64,000 nucleotides of DNA from Hypomyces perniciosus (Eukaryota; Ascomycota; Sordariomycetes; Hypocreales; Hypocreaceae). A program made the translations under genes and the position numbers. Below are positions 22,211-35,290 of the stretch, piece by piece; the stretch's first letter is position 1, and every line of letters starts with the position of its first letter. The notes under the pieces are model-generated. The model was given only the letters and a program-made list of their open reading frames with translations, had not been told where the DNA came from and made no database searches. The stretch is from NCBI GenBank assembly GCA_008477525.1, contig SPDT01000007.1, positions 5,518,001-5,582,000 on the forward strand, read 5' to 3'.

Positions 22211-25200
22211 GTATATCCCGGGTACCATGGAGAGTTGGTATTGGGGAAGGACATGACACTTGCTGGTTCTTTGGGGGCTTTCTTTATCAGGGAACAAACG
22301 GCGGCGGCAGCGGCTGGCGGGTCATCAGCAAGCGGTTGGATACATTTCTTGGGGCATGAAAATACTTCGTTTTTGTATGATTTTTATGCCAATTAGATAA
22401 CTTTTTACATAGTAGCCGTCGAGTAATGACCTCCTTTTTGGGTTACTATTCATGATGCTTTGGAATGAACGCGTACATTAGTACATTACGCACTTGTACA
22501 CGCATAACATTTCAGATCATTACTCGTGCATCCAGGGAGGCGTGTGTTATCGAAAGAACGGAAAACTCGATATGCACACAGACAAGGTCTAGGAATAGCG
22601 TCGATGCTTCATGCAAATGCAATGCAGACGTTTTGCCTTAGGCGGCCCCAAACTTCACACAGGCAGGTGGATTGGACAACGCATACGAGTGCATATTACG
22701 GAGTACACGCCCTCTCTATCTTTTTTTGACCGCTTATTATCACTTGACAAAAAACTCTCCACAGCCCGGCCAAGTTGGTTTTTTTTTTTAGTGAATTGAT
22801 GCCCAACGAGAGATAAACTTTTTTTCTGCGGCCCCCTTCGCAGGCCCTGGGATGTTGCACAAGGCGGTGAAGGGGCAAAAAAAAGAATTTTGGGCTGTCG
22901 AAGTCAAGGATTGGCTTATGAGGGGTTTTAGGGCGGTTTTACATATACCGAACGACGAGTAGTATCATACTCCGTACATACAGGGTGCATATGAGACGAG
23001 GAGAGTAGGGCTAGAGGGTTTCCACAAGAGGGTTTGAGAAAAGGGCTGGTTGGGGAGGGAACCACGTATGGTGAGGTTCATGCGGCGGGCGCATTACTAC
23101 GGGCTTATCCGTTGGGAATTACTATCACCAAGCGTTGGAGGGAGGTCATTGGATTGGCTTGCCGATATACGAAGTGACGAAGCTGATAGTATTACTATCA
23201 ACAGGCAGCAAGAACACGCAATATGAGCATTGGCACAGTAGGGTCAGCGTCCAGGATACTATTATTAAGTTCGAGGCCATATGACGAGGCTCGTGTCTCT
23301 CTTGATAGTAATACTACAGCATAGGATCAACAAAGGCTTCGAGACATATGAGCAAACTCTTAGTAGGACAACACCAAAAGATGGTCACCTGCGCAGGAAC
23401 CCGGAGGTTGGATAGGTCCAGCCAGCTGGTTGAACATGCATGATCTGTATGTATGTACCTTATGTTCCCTATGTCGGAACAATGCCAAGATGTGTGCAAC
23501 TGAACGGGTGGCTGAGTATGGAGTATGGAGAGAAGAGAGGCGTCTGCCACGAGACCGATATTATTCAACTTGGTATTTTAGGATTTCAGGGTAGATGCTC
23601 TGCCGCTTATTCGAGTAATCATAGGGTGGTGGGATACCATCGCGAGACACGAAGGAACAAGGCAAAGCCAGACAAACTGTGCATACTACTACCACTACGA
23701 GACAGTGAACAGTGCTCAAAGAGAGGACGGCGGGCGCGAGGGTGTTATTCTCGCAGAGCAACGGGGAAAAAAAAGGGTCCACTGGTCTAGAGTTCTCGAG
23801 GAGATGCTGCCACTACTACTACTTCGTACAGCCACTCACTGCTGCGATGGCGGTGGGACGGCAAGGGGAGAGAAAAATAAGCCAGGGCGTTTGACGCGTG
23901 CATCGATGGTCAAGGGGGGGCATATCGTGTCGAGCTGTGAGAGGCTGATGGAAAAGGCTGATGGGAAATCCTGCTGGAGTCAACCACAACGGCCAGTGGG
24001 GTGGCACTGTTTTGTGTGGGTTGTCGTCAGCGACGGTACTCCGTACCAAGTCCGGTGACCGAGATTTCACGTGCAAGCCTTTGACACCAGCAAAGGCCTT
24101 GTCTTGTCTCGTGTCTGCGACTCTGCGTGTCTGTCCAGATGAATATGAATACTGACTGAGTCAGCACGTCAGGTAGTGTGGACGGTGAGGGACGGCCCCT
24201 GACATTGGCCCGCTAGTCTCCCGAGGCTATGAAAATCCTGGGGATGGATCGGTATCTTATAATGATGGCATCAACTCTGTGGTATTTTGCACGGAGTATC
24301 AAATCCATCAAAATCGATGCGTAGGGCCCTTCTTTGCCCAGTCTCAACGGAACAAATATAGTATCTATGGCCACACGAGTCAGTTGGTGTTCTGACGAAC
24401 GATACCTTACGGGTACGGCGGAACGCAGTTGATGAGCTGGCAGTGATGAGGTAGTCTCGGGGTAGATCTATCAAAGTGGGCGAGCATTTCAAGGCTCGGG
24501 CTTTTGGTTTGGTACATTAAGACAAGCTAGAACGCCGACTCCCCCCCAATAGCACTGGAGATTCACCTTGGCAGGAAATAAACCGGATGTGATTCCACCA
24601 CTATAGTCTCTCTCTTTTTTCATCCTTTCGAAAGGTCTTGGGAGGGCAAACGCACTGCAATCATGTTTGCCCGTGAGATCGTGACGTGAGTGGAGTCGGG
24701 GGTCGCCGCGACTTTTGGTGCTACCTAGTTCATCATGATGAATTTTTCGTCTAGCTCTGTTGGGGGCCACAAAACCCAAACGGCAGCTCTTTTGGCCAGG
24801 CTTATTATGAACCCGCTCAACCGCGGACGGAGATCCGGAATGCGCTAATGATGATGATTCGATAGTCGTGCACCGTACAAATGTGCTCCGTGACGTCCGG
24901 TGCTCTTGTTGCGTTGCCAGGCACAGGTCCTTGGCGTCCGTATTCATGAAGTTTTTTTTATTTTTTTTATCACGAGCATTCTTTGGAACTTTCATGCAGG
25001 ACAGGCTAGAGGCACCGCTTCCTGCTCCAGGCTTTCCTATTGAGGATGCCCCGAAGTCTTAACAACTGTCAGCACATGCCGAGCATGTACCCTAAGCCCA
25101 TTGGACCGTGTGCCGAGCAGTAGCAGGTACCTTACTCGTGCCCCCCATGCCACCTGGCAAGGTTGCGCTACAACTGGGTCGATGGGCCTTTTTTTGTGTG

Positions 25201-26175
25201 TCCCATGTAGATGGTACACTTGGCTGCAGTGAGCTGCAGTGAGCTTCCCAGTGCGATTTCCGGATTCGCTGCACTGGGGATGTCTCTGCTTCGTACTGGT
25301 TGGCCCCTTTTGTGCCGTTTTGTGCGCATAGACCGTCCCAACGCTCGCCATTGCCGTGCCCTCAACCCACTGTAGTAATACTGGCTGGAAACATCCGTCT
25401 CATCAGTCGTCCGTTGGCCTGAACTAGTACGAGTGCTCGTACTCTATTCCATACTATGAGAGATGAGAGTCAGCATGGAACAAAAAAAAAGTGCTGTAAA
25501 TAATAAGTGGTATTAATAGAGCAGAAACACTTTGTTCCCTTGTGTTAATATCCTACTATCCACTTTTAATTATCCATCCCTTCCTTTCTTTCGGCCCTTT
25601 ATTAATATCGCATCGCCAAACAGAGAAGCTGCGTTGTACAGAAAATCCAGCTGAAATGTACTCCGTACTGTAATGTAATAATTGCCTGTTTGGATGGAGA
25701 AAACAAAAAGATACCTCGGACTGCGACAACGACAGTGTTCCGCACTGTATATTGCGGCGCAGTGTCCACCTGGAGCTCCTCACCTGGTACCAGGTACTAG
25801 TGCTACAGTATCACAACATCACGACACCACCTTTTGACCACAACGCACCTGCGTTTACCTCTGAATGCTGCATATGCCCACACCCTTCCAAGTTCCCTGT
25901 ACATGCTAGCGTCGCCCTGAACGAGGTTCCACCACTGGCTGCCAACCCGATTGATTGTGTCATCCTTCGCGCACTCTGCACTCTGCATCCAATCCCCATC
26001 TTCTCCCCCGGCACCAATATTCACCTTTCCACGTTCTCTGTGCAGACAACACTGGCGCCCAGCACACTGCCCTGCTTTTCCCTGCCCACAGCGTTGCAAC
26101 CCTCGCCGATAGTGCTTCGTAGACGGACTGTCTGTCAACCCGCGACGGAAAAGAGGCTGAGTGACCGAAACACGC

Positions 26176-26207
26176 AAAGCAAGCAAGCAAGCAAGCCGGC
26201 AAGCAAG
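26176..26207. repeat. AAGC tetranucleotide repeat in VAC7 leader
   Basis: About five tandem AAGC units then a broken copy (CCGGCAAGCAAGG), 200-230 bp upstream of the VAC7 ATG. The same unit is present in opposite orientation upstream of VPS62. Confidence 0.75.
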
Positions 26208-26406
26208 GGAAACGTTGGGCATCGCACTCATCCGATCGTCCCGCAACCTCGCACCTGTATCGCCTGCGTCGCATCCATGACGAGCCAACCACAATGATCC
26301 AGGCCTAGGCCCGCGTTCCCACTCACAGTCATTGACCCTCTCAGACCTGCCCCGTTGGCATGCATGCTCCGCGAACACCCCACGACTCGCTTCCCTCACC
26401 ACAGCA

Positions 26407-28975
26407 ATGAACAAGCCATCTGCTGCTGTGACTGACAGCGCTGAAGGCGCCACTCAGTCCCCCAGCAAGATGGCGAATCATCAACCCACACCTGGTGCGT
26501 CTGGCACCTCCAATACCACCACAGGGAGCCAGACGTCCAAACAATCATCCGCTAGCAACTCCGTCACACATTCACCTATGGGTTCCCGAGACCCATCCCC
26601 GACCCGTCATCTCCGGAGAGCAACGTCGTCGGGCAGACTCAACGGCACCAGATCGCGGAAGAACAGTCAGCAGGACCTGAGTCCGTCCCGCCAAACCAGG
26701 CCATCTCTCGGCGGTTCTGCCTCCGCAATTCGAAGCCTATCCGCGACCACCACGCCAACCTTGTTGCCAGCAACCCAAGACTCGCATATCCAGACTCCCC
26801 AAAAGCCTATTCTGCCACCAGAGCAGAGAGACATCCCGCAATGGCCCGTATCGCCGCGCTTGCGGTCACCTCCACCACAGCTACATAGACTCGGTAGCAT
26901 CAGTACTCCTCGCCAGGCCGAGCAAGAACCGCCTCTCATCAACGTCCAACGCCCTAGTCCCTCGCCTCATCCAGTAGACTCGCAGCACAACACGAGCGAA
27001 AGTGAGGCTGAGGATCTCCAGATGCCTCCGGGACTCCGAACTCCGGTCCGAGGACCGCTGGAAACAGTCCAGGAGGTCAGCCAGCCGAACTCGCCAGCAC
27101 ATGTCAAGGATTCTTCCCTGTTAGATCATGTCAAGGAGAAGCTCTCATACTCGGACCATCAACCTGACAGCGTATTCAATGATGGCTACCGGACCCTGAG
27201 GGCCAGGCCCAACCTGCCAATGCAGGAGAGCGGGAGTGATAGCGGCAGCGCCCGGATCGAGGCACGAAGGACGACATCAGTTCCCCCACCGCTTGTCACG
27301 AGACAGTCGAGTGCAATGCTGTCCAAACAAGCCAAGGCCAGACCCGAAGGCTCTACACAGACTATGACAGTGGAGACAGAAACTGTGTCGAGTATTCCTC
27401 AGGTAGCACTTACAACAAGCGGGAAGACCGACGGCATTAACGGGACTCTCAAGACAAAACCAAGTACCGAGATGATCAAGCCCAAGAAAGAACGGAGGAA
27501 GGCACGCAAACAGCCAGTCACAAGTGGAAACGGTATGATATCCTTTTCTTCATCTAGTCTTGCGATATTCTCATCAAGTTTTAGCATCGTCCAAGGCAGA
27601 CATCTTCGAGGCGAAAATAGCGAGCGCCGTTGACGAAGCCAACACCTCTGATTCGGAAGAGACTTTTGTGTATGATTCTAACCCTCCAGATACTGGGGAC
27701 CGAACAACACGCCGTTTTCATTCCCGGACCCCCAGCGCAACATCCATGGCCAGCCAAGCTGATCGCCAGAATTTGCGATCCATATACGGCGTTCTGGAAG
27801 GCCATGTTCCTGTGCCTAAAAAGAGTATGAAGTTTGCAAACACCTTTAATGGAAATGGGAACGATGGTTTGACAACCGGTGACGAAGACGGGAGAGGAAC
27901 AGGTCGAAGTGCTGGTGGCTCTGCAAGGGGCACGGTCAGACAGCACCATCATATTGGCCGTTGGGGTCGGCAGCCGGGCAATGGCCACGCCTCGCTCTTC
28001 GACAATGAATCGCCATTCCCTAATGCAGCGAGACCCAAGCTAGGCAACAACTCTCGTCATTCATCGGGCCCTACCAGTCCGAGAAACCACCACTCTCCAC
28101 GCGCTCACTTGAGTTCCAAGCGGTCTATGATGCATATGGCTTCGAGTTATGATCTGGACGATACTACCGGTGCTGATGATGAACGGACCCCGCTTCTTGA
28201 GAATGGTCGATCTGGCAGAAGCGGGAGGTTCAGGCGCGGTCCACACAATTTGCGACAGGCCGAGTCGCAGACGTACACCAGAAGGTCTTCATATCTTAAC
28301 CGCTTCGCAGCTTGCCTTGTCCTTACAATGATGTTTTTGCTGGTCATTACGGGTGCCATCGGCTTCATGTTTGCGACTTCGCAGCCAATGAGCGGTATCG
28401 AGATCGTCTCCATTAACAATGTCGTCACCAGCGAACAAGTGTTGATATTTGACATCACTGTCAAGGCGCATAACCCTAATATTGTGGTCGTTACAATCGA
28501 TCATGCGAATCTGGAGATCTTCGCCAAGTCGGAACATGCGGGCGTGGACTCAGACTGGTGGAAGAACCCTGACGGGCCTGACGATAATTTGGTCCATCCA
28601 TTTGATGATCCTGAAAATGATCCACCAACTGGCGGCGATGATGAATCGAAGCCGAACGTGCTGCTTGGACGGATAACCGAATTCGACAGCCCCCTGACTT
28701 TTGAGGGTTCATTGTTCCACCAAGGGACCTCGCAATCGACTGGCGAGATGCAGCTTCCATACCCTGGTAATGGTACTGCGGGTGGCTCTAAGCGCTGGGA
28801 GCGAATCTATCAAAACGAGTTCGATCTCATCGTCAAGGGTGTTGTCAAGTATAGCCTTCCGTTGAGCGCACATATCCGCAGTGCTACCGTTGCTGGTCGA
28901 GCCACCGTCAAACCAAACTCGGCCAGCAACCCATCCATCAAGCCCAATAGCACTGTACTGCGCATTCAACGATAG
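26407..28975 (+). CDS. VAC7: Vacuolar segregation protein 7 (activator of PtdIns3P 5-kinase Fab1)
   Basis: Vac7 sits in the vacuole membrane and stimulates Fab1 to make PtdIns(3,5)P2, controlling vacuole size and inheritance. Exons 26407-27532 and 27585-28975 (52-bp intron) give 838 aa. The first 370 residues are low-complexity Ser/Thr/Pro. The family core starts just after the splice with ADIFEAKIASAVDEANTSD and EETFVYDSNPPD. It continues through a Ser/His/Arg region and ends in one transmembrane helix (about residues 617-640, LVLTMMFLLVITGAIGFMF). A conserved luminal domain (VSINNVVTSEQVLIFDITVKA) follows. The first ATG in frame is at 26407; frame upstream remains open but has no ATG. Strong identification. 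Confidence 0.92.
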
Positions 28976-29931
28976 TGCGGTCCTCCTTTCCGAGGCCTTT
29001 GAGGATATAGACTTTTTTAAGATGGTCTTCCCTTTGTTTTTTCCTTCTTCGTTTTTTATTTTACTGTCTTGTGTATTTTGAGCGCGCATAGCGTGGTATG
29101 TTACGGAGCAACGGCGTTGGATTTACATTTCCAGCCACGTTATGGCTGAACATTGAAGAGGAAACGGGATTGAGGACTTGTCTTTTTCTTTCTTTCTGCT
29201 TTTTCGTCATTTGGTTATAGACAGGCAAGGGCTTGTTCTGTCAGGGTGTTTTTGGGTGTTTCTGGTCTTTGCCTCCTGCTCGCAAGAATCGGATGGGAAG
29301 AAGTTCCCTCCACTGCTATTTGCTTGACTCAACAATCGCACCAATGCCCCAAGATGAACGGGACCCCCAAAAGCAATTTACGAGGAAACAAAAGTGAGCG
29401 CGAGACCATAGGTTGGAGTTTTTTTCTTTCATTTCTTTTTTCATTCGCAACATAGATGGGAATGTGGCAACTACTTCTTTGTAATTGTAACGGCTTATGA
29501 CACACTACTAGCACACATATGCAAAGATATCGACAGAGAGGAAAGAAACTAGCAAATGACCGAAGAGAAAAAAGGACGCATGAAGCGAAGGAGAGAAGGA
29601 GATATCCAAAAGCCATACTGAGTGGCGGCCGTTTATCAGTTTTAGCGGCTTGCACGGGATGCAATAGAGGAAATAACCGGAGCTTAGGCGGACAAGAAAT
29701 TGAACAACAGAAGACACCGCAACAGACGGAAACGATGTGACGTGATGCTTGTCATGGGAGTGTTGAAGTGACTTGCAAATGTATCTTAGTTGTACGCTTC
29801 TAGATTCTGCCGAGTGTGTATTCATCATTCAACAAGTGTCCCCAGCATTTGAACTCCGAACGCCGCTCCCTGCTTTTCCGCATCCTTTAGAGAGAAGAAC
29901 ATGGCTCATAATTCATATACCATTGCCATAA
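28976..29931. other. Convergent 3' region VAC7 / DIM1
   Basis: Between two gene ends. T-rich (TTTTTTCCTTC, CTTTCTTTCT) and A-rich stretches fit 3' untranslated regions. No gene, tRNA or repeat of note seen. Confidence 0.6.
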
Positions 29932-31471
<1,540 letters not shown>

Positions 31472-34258
31472 ATGTCATCCCGACGCGACTTTCTGAGCCA
31501 GCCGGCACCAGAAAATTACGTCGCTGGTCTGGGTCGAGGTGCCACCGGCTTCACCACCCGATCAGATCTCGGACCTGCGCGTGACGGTCCCAGCGAAGAC
31601 CAAATCAAGGAGGCGCTCGCAAAGCGCGCCGCACAGCTCGGGCTCGTACCTGAGGGCAAAAAGGGCAAAGGAAAAGAAGAGGAAGAGGAAGACGACGACC
31701 GGTTCCAGGACCCTGATAATGAGGTTGGGCTCTTCGCGGGCGGTGTCTATGACAAGGAGGATGAGGAGGCGGATAGGATATGGGAATGGGTGGATGAGCG
31801 GATGGACAGGCGAAAACGACAGCGAGAGGCGCGTGAGAAGGCCGAGCGGGATGAGTACGAGCGGAACAACCCCAAGATTCAGCAGCAATTCTCAGATCTG
31901 AAGCGAGCGCTGGCGACAGTATCGGACGAGGAGTGGGCGAGTCTGCCAGAGGTGGGAGATTTGACAGGCAAGAATCGGCGAAGCAAACAAGCATTGCGGC
32001 AGCGCTTCTATGCGGTTCCGGATAGCGTTCTCGCAGCGGCTGGTGCCTCTGGAGAGATGGGCACCACGGTGATGGATGACGGGGTTGCATCGAGTGCAGA
32101 CGCAGCGGATGGGACGATGACCAACTTTGCAAAGATCGGTGCGGCCCGAGACAAAGTACTGAAGTCGAGGCTAGAGCAGGCATCACAGAGTGCGGGCGGC
32201 GACTCGGTTATTGGAAGTTCGACAAGCATCGACCCTCAGGGATACATCACCAGTCTTAACAAGATGCAAATGACCGGAACCCAGGCACAGGTCGGAGACA
32301 TCAACCGTGTGCGAGAGCTGCTTCAGTCCGTTGTCAAGACAAATCCTAACAATGCGCTGGGTTGGATCGCGGCGGCCAGACTGGAGGAGCTCGCAGGCAA
32401 GATTGTGGCTGCGCGAAAGACTATCGACCAGGGCTGCACACGATGCCCCAAGAGCGAGGATGCATGGCTGGAGAACATTCGACTTAACCACGACTCACCA
32501 AACGCCAAGATCATTGCCCGGAGAGCCATCGAAGCCAACAATCGGTCAGTCAGGTTATGGGTTGAGGCCATGAGGCTAGAAACTATACCAAACAACAAGA
32601 AACGAGTCATTCGGCAGGCCCTGGACCATATACCGGAGTCAGAAGGACTGTGGAAAGAAGCCGTCAACCTTGAGGAAGATCAAGACAACGCAAAACTGAT
32701 GCTTGCCAAGGCGACGGAGCTCATTCCCCTATCTGTAGACCTGTGGCTTGCACTGGCGCGACTGGAGACACCGGAGAACGCGCAGAAGGTGCTGAACAAA
32801 GCCCGAAAAGCTGTGCCTACGTCCTACGAGATTTGGATTGCGGCTGCTAGGTTACAAGAACAACTCGGCCAGGGACAGAAGAGCGCTTTTATGAAGCGTG
32901 CTGTTCAGGTCCTGGCAAAGGAATCCGCCATGCCGAAACGCGAGGAATGGATTGCTGAGGCTGAGAAGTGCGAAGAAGAAGGCGCGATTGCTACTTGCCA
33001 GAATATCATTCAGGAGACTCTGGGCTGGAACTTGGATGAAGATGATGATCGAAAGGATACGTGGATGGAGGACGCCAAGTCAAGCATTAACCGGGGCAGA
33101 TACGAGACGGCGAGGGCCATTTTCGCCTACGCCCTGCGTGTCTTTGTTACTAGCAAGACCATGTGGATGGCGGCAGCAGATCTAGAGAGGAATCACGGTT
33201 CACGGGAGTCACTATGGCAAGTTCTCGAAAAGGCAGTGGAGGCGTGCCCCAAGAGCGAGGATCTGTGGATGATGCTAGCCAAGGAGAAATGGCAATCCGG
33301 AGACGTGGACAACGCCAGGTTGGTGCTGAAGCGGGCGTTCAACCAGAATCCCAACAACGAGGATATCTGGCTGGCGGCTGTCAAGCTCGAGTCAGAGAAC
33401 GGCAACGAAGACCAGGCGCGCAAGCTTCTTGAGGTTGCACGAGAACAGGCGCCAACAGACCGCGTCTGGATGAAGAGCGTTGTCTTTGAGCGGGTCTTAG
33501 GTAACACCGAGACAGCTCTTGACCTGGTACTGCAGGCGCTGCAGCTCTTCCCCACGGCAGCGAAGTTATGGATGCTCAAAGGACAGATCTACGAGGACCT
33601 CGGCAAGACAGGTCAGGCTAGAGAGGCCTATGCTACGGGAGTCAAGGCTGTTCCGAGATCGGTACCCTTGTGGCTCGTCTATTCTCGTTTGGAGGAGAAG
33701 GCCGGTCTGACTGTCAAGGCCCGTTCTGTCCTGGATCGCGCACGCTTAGCTGTTCCCAAGAGCGGAGAGTTGTGGTGCGAATCAGTCCGCCTCGAGCGCC
33801 GCGCCGGTAATATCTCACAAGCCAAGTCCCTCATGGCCAAAGCCCTCCAGGAGGTACCCAAGAGCGGCTTTCTGTGGGTGGAGCAAATCTGGCACCTCGA
33901 GCCACGTACGCAGCGCAAGCCTCGCAGCTTAGAAGCCATCAAGAAGGTAGACAACGACCCGACCCTGTTTGTGGCTGTGGCGCGAATATTCTGGGGTGAC
34001 CGCAAGCTGGAAAAGGCACAGAGCTGGTTCGAGAAGGCTCTCGTGCTGGACAGCGACTGCGGAGATAGCTGGGCGTGGTACTACCGGTTCCTGTGCCAAC
34101 ACGGCACGGAGGAGAAGAGGGCGGATGTGGTGACCAAGTGTGTGCTCAATGAGCCGCGGCACGGAGAGGTTTGGCAGTCTGTGGCCAAGAACCCTAAGAA
34201 TGCGAAGAAGAGCGTCGAGGAGATTCTGAAGCTTGTTGCAGCTGAGTTGGAGCAGTGA
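31472..34258 (+). CDS. PRP6: Pre-mRNA splicing factor Prp6 / prp1 (U4/U6.U5 tri-snRNP)
   Basis: Bridges U5 and U4/U6 snRNPs in the tri-snRNP. Single exon, 928 aa, the normal length. The N-terminal PRP1 domain begins PENYVAGLGRGATGFTTRSDLG and runs to about residue 150 with a charged segment (EEEEDDDRFQDPDNEVGLFAG). From about residue 270 to the end, HAT repeats follow one another with regular Trp spacings (ALGWIAAARLEELAGK, VDLWLALARLE, SEDLWMMLAKEKWQ, VDNDPTLFVAVARIFW). ATG at 31472 follows a CGACA context; open frame continues upstream without ATG. Strong identification. Confidence 0.95.
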   Translation: MSSRRDFLSQPAPENYVAGLGRGATGFTTRSDLGPARDGPSEDQIKEALAKRAAQLGLVPEGKKGKGKEEEEEDDDRFQDPDNEVGLFAGGVYDKEDEEADRIWEWVDERMDRRKRQREAREKAERDEYERNNPKIQQQFSDLKRALATVSDEEWASLPEVGDLTGKNRRSKQALRQRFYAVPDSVLAAAGASGEMGTTVMDDGVASSADAADGTMTNFAKIGAARDKVLKSRLEQASQSAGGDSVIGSSTSIDPQGYITSLNKMQMTGTQAQVGDINRVRELLQSVVKTNPNNALGWIAAARLEELAGKIVAARKTIDQGCTRCPKSEDAWLENIRLNHDSPNAKIIARRAIEANNRSVRLWVEAMRLETIPNNKKRVIRQALDHIPESEGLWKEAVNLEEDQDNAKLMLAKATELIPLSVDLWLALARLETPENAQKVLNKARKAVPTSYEIWIAAARLQEQLGQGQKSAFMKRAVQVLAKESAMPKREEWIAEAEKCEEEGAIATCQNIIQETLGWNLDEDDDRKDTWMEDAKSSINRGRYETARAIFAYALRVFVTSKTMWMAAADLERNHGSRESLWQVLEKAVEACPKSEDLWMMLAKEKWQSGDVDNARLVLKRAFNQNPNNEDIWLAAVKLESENGNEDQARKLLEVAREQAPTDRVWMKSVVFERVLGNTETALDLVLQALQLFPTAAKLWMLKGQIYEDLGKTGQAREAYATGVKAVPRSVPLWLVYSRLEEKAGLTVKARSVLDRARLAVPKSGELWCESVRLERRAGNISQAKSLMAKALQEVPKSGFLWVEQIWHLEPRTQRKPRSLEAIKKVDNDPTLFVAVARIFWGDRKLEKAQSWFEKALVLDSDCGDSWAWYYRFLCQHGTEEKRADVVTKCVLNEPRHGEVWQSVAKNPKNAKKSVEEILKLVAAELEQ

Positions 34259-34577
34259 TTTTCCAAACCAAGGTAACGATGGATAGGCGTGTATAATAGA
34301 GCAGATGGGGATTTGAAAGAATGCTTTGGGAGTCTCCGATTTTCATCGGCTAGTTGCTATTATGTCGGTATATAGGCAGCACCAGGGTTTGCCCGGAATG
34401 TTCACGAACGATTTCAAGGAGATCGGATAGACTCCTTATCAAAGAACAAGATACTATGATTTGATTACTCCTGCGTTTTTCGCATTCTTGTGTTAAACAT
34501 GTAGAAGAAGTGAGGCTTTCGCGCTTAAAACCACCACGTTTCGACCAATCTCTCCCTAAGTGCCGTATCATCACAGC
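34259..34577. other. Convergent 3' region PRP6 / 122-aa gene
   Basis: 319 bp between two gene ends. I see nothing beyond AT-rich 3' flanks. Confidence 0.6.
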
Positions 34578-35092
34578 TCACTTGCTGCCTCCGCCGAACC
34601 AGCCCGAGATACCACTCTTTGCCTTGGCGGCACCATCTTCTACCTTTTGATCAAACTTGTCGACGGCCTTCAGTGCTTCGGCTTTGGCGTCTTTGGCGTA
34701 TGCTTCTGCGTTGTTCTTGACTTTAGCGGCTTGCTTGTCCGCCTCGGTCCACTAATAAGAAGGCAGTCGTGGTCAGCACCCTCGATACGACACGGAAAGG
34801 GACGAGGAGAATATAATAGGAAGACGTACAGCCTTATCGATCTTTGCACCGGCCTCTTTACCGTAGTTCTTTAGTTCTTTTTCAGCGCTGGTATGGGCCT
34901 TGTGGACGTCGCCTGCGTGTCCGTGGTTATTAGAGAGGAGGGATATCGAAGGGCGAGACCGAGCTGGAAGCATGACGAACCTTCAAACTTGTTCTGGGCG
35001 GCCTTTGCGTTACCGCCAGCACTGTAGAGGTAGTAGCCAACACCACCTGCGGCACCGACGCCGAGAATCAAGGGAATTCGTGACCTGGACAT
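34578..35092 (-). CDS. Small single-pass membrane protein with LEA-like tail (calcofluor-hypersensitive-type)
   Basis: Three exons (34981-35092, 34830-34912, 34578-34751; introns 68 and 78 bp) encode 122 aa. It begins MSRSRIPLILGVGAAGGVGYYLY, one Gly-rich hydrophobic helix (about 6-24). An Ala/Lys-rich amphipathic helix follows (KAAQNKFEGDVHKA, AEKELKNYGKEAGAKIDKA, AKAEALKAVDKFD), ending in a short Gly/Trp tail (GISGWFGGGSK). Similar small fungal proteins are often annotated as calcofluor white hypersensitive protein; I recall the label but cannot verify it. The N-terminus could anchor it in a mitochondrial or ER membrane. All splice phases close, so the model is solid although the role is not. 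Confidence 0.8.
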
Positions 35093-35169
35093 AGTGGTGG
35101 TGGCTGACTGGGCTGTTGTGTGTGGTGACGATGGTATGAATGTACGAGCGAGAGTATGGTGGGTGTGTT

Positions 35170-35214
35170 ATGTGTGTGTGCGTGTGCGTGTGCGTGTGCG
35201 TGTGCGTGTGTGTG
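35170..35214. repeat. GTGTGC alternating purine-pyrimidine microsatellite
   Basis: About 45 bp of TGTGTGCGTG type repeat, about 80-120 bp upstream of the 122-aa gene start. Such alternating tracts can adopt Z-DNA; whether it does so here is unknown. Confidence 0.8.
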
Positions 35215-35253
35215 GCGAAGAAACAGGATCTTCGGAGGCTTTTTATTTTAGAT

Positions 35254-35290
35254 GAGGAGGAGGAGGAGGAGGAGGAGGAGGAGGAGGAGA
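35254..35290. repeat. GGA trinucleotide microsatellite
   Basis: About 12 tandem AGG/GGA units, 160-200 bp upstream of the 122-aa gene. Read on the gene's strand it is a TCC pyrimidine tract. Confidence 0.85.

Larger units (their letters stand above)
22050..26406. other. 4.4-kb region without a recognisable gene
   Basis: The longest gap in the window. Open frames are short, overlap on both strands and show no known domain. It includes a TAC/TAT triplet tract (22164-22210), ACGGAGTA/TACTCCGT words at about 22693, 22973, 24037, 24291 and 25659, a GATAGTATTACTATC palindrome (about 23192-23206), and A/T homopolymers near 22780, 24950 and 25490. The last 500 bp are the pyrimidine-rich VAC7 leader, with a GCAA repeat at 26176-26207. 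A noncoding transcript cannot be excluded. Confidence 0.5.

Noticed and set aside
23192..23206. GATAGTATTACTATC palindrome
   Set aside because: Short perfect palindrome in an AT-rich, triplet-repeat context; expected by chance given local TAC/TAG richness.
24489..24995. 168-codon minus-strand open frame beginning with ATG
   Set aside because: No recognisable domain; odd residue composition and location in a gap rich in simple repeats. Chance open frames of this size occur in balanced-composition DNA.
25752..26406. Open frames on both strands in the VAC7 leader
   Set aside because: Pyrimidine-rich leader sequence; no domain, and VAC7 family similarity starts only after the ATG at 26407.
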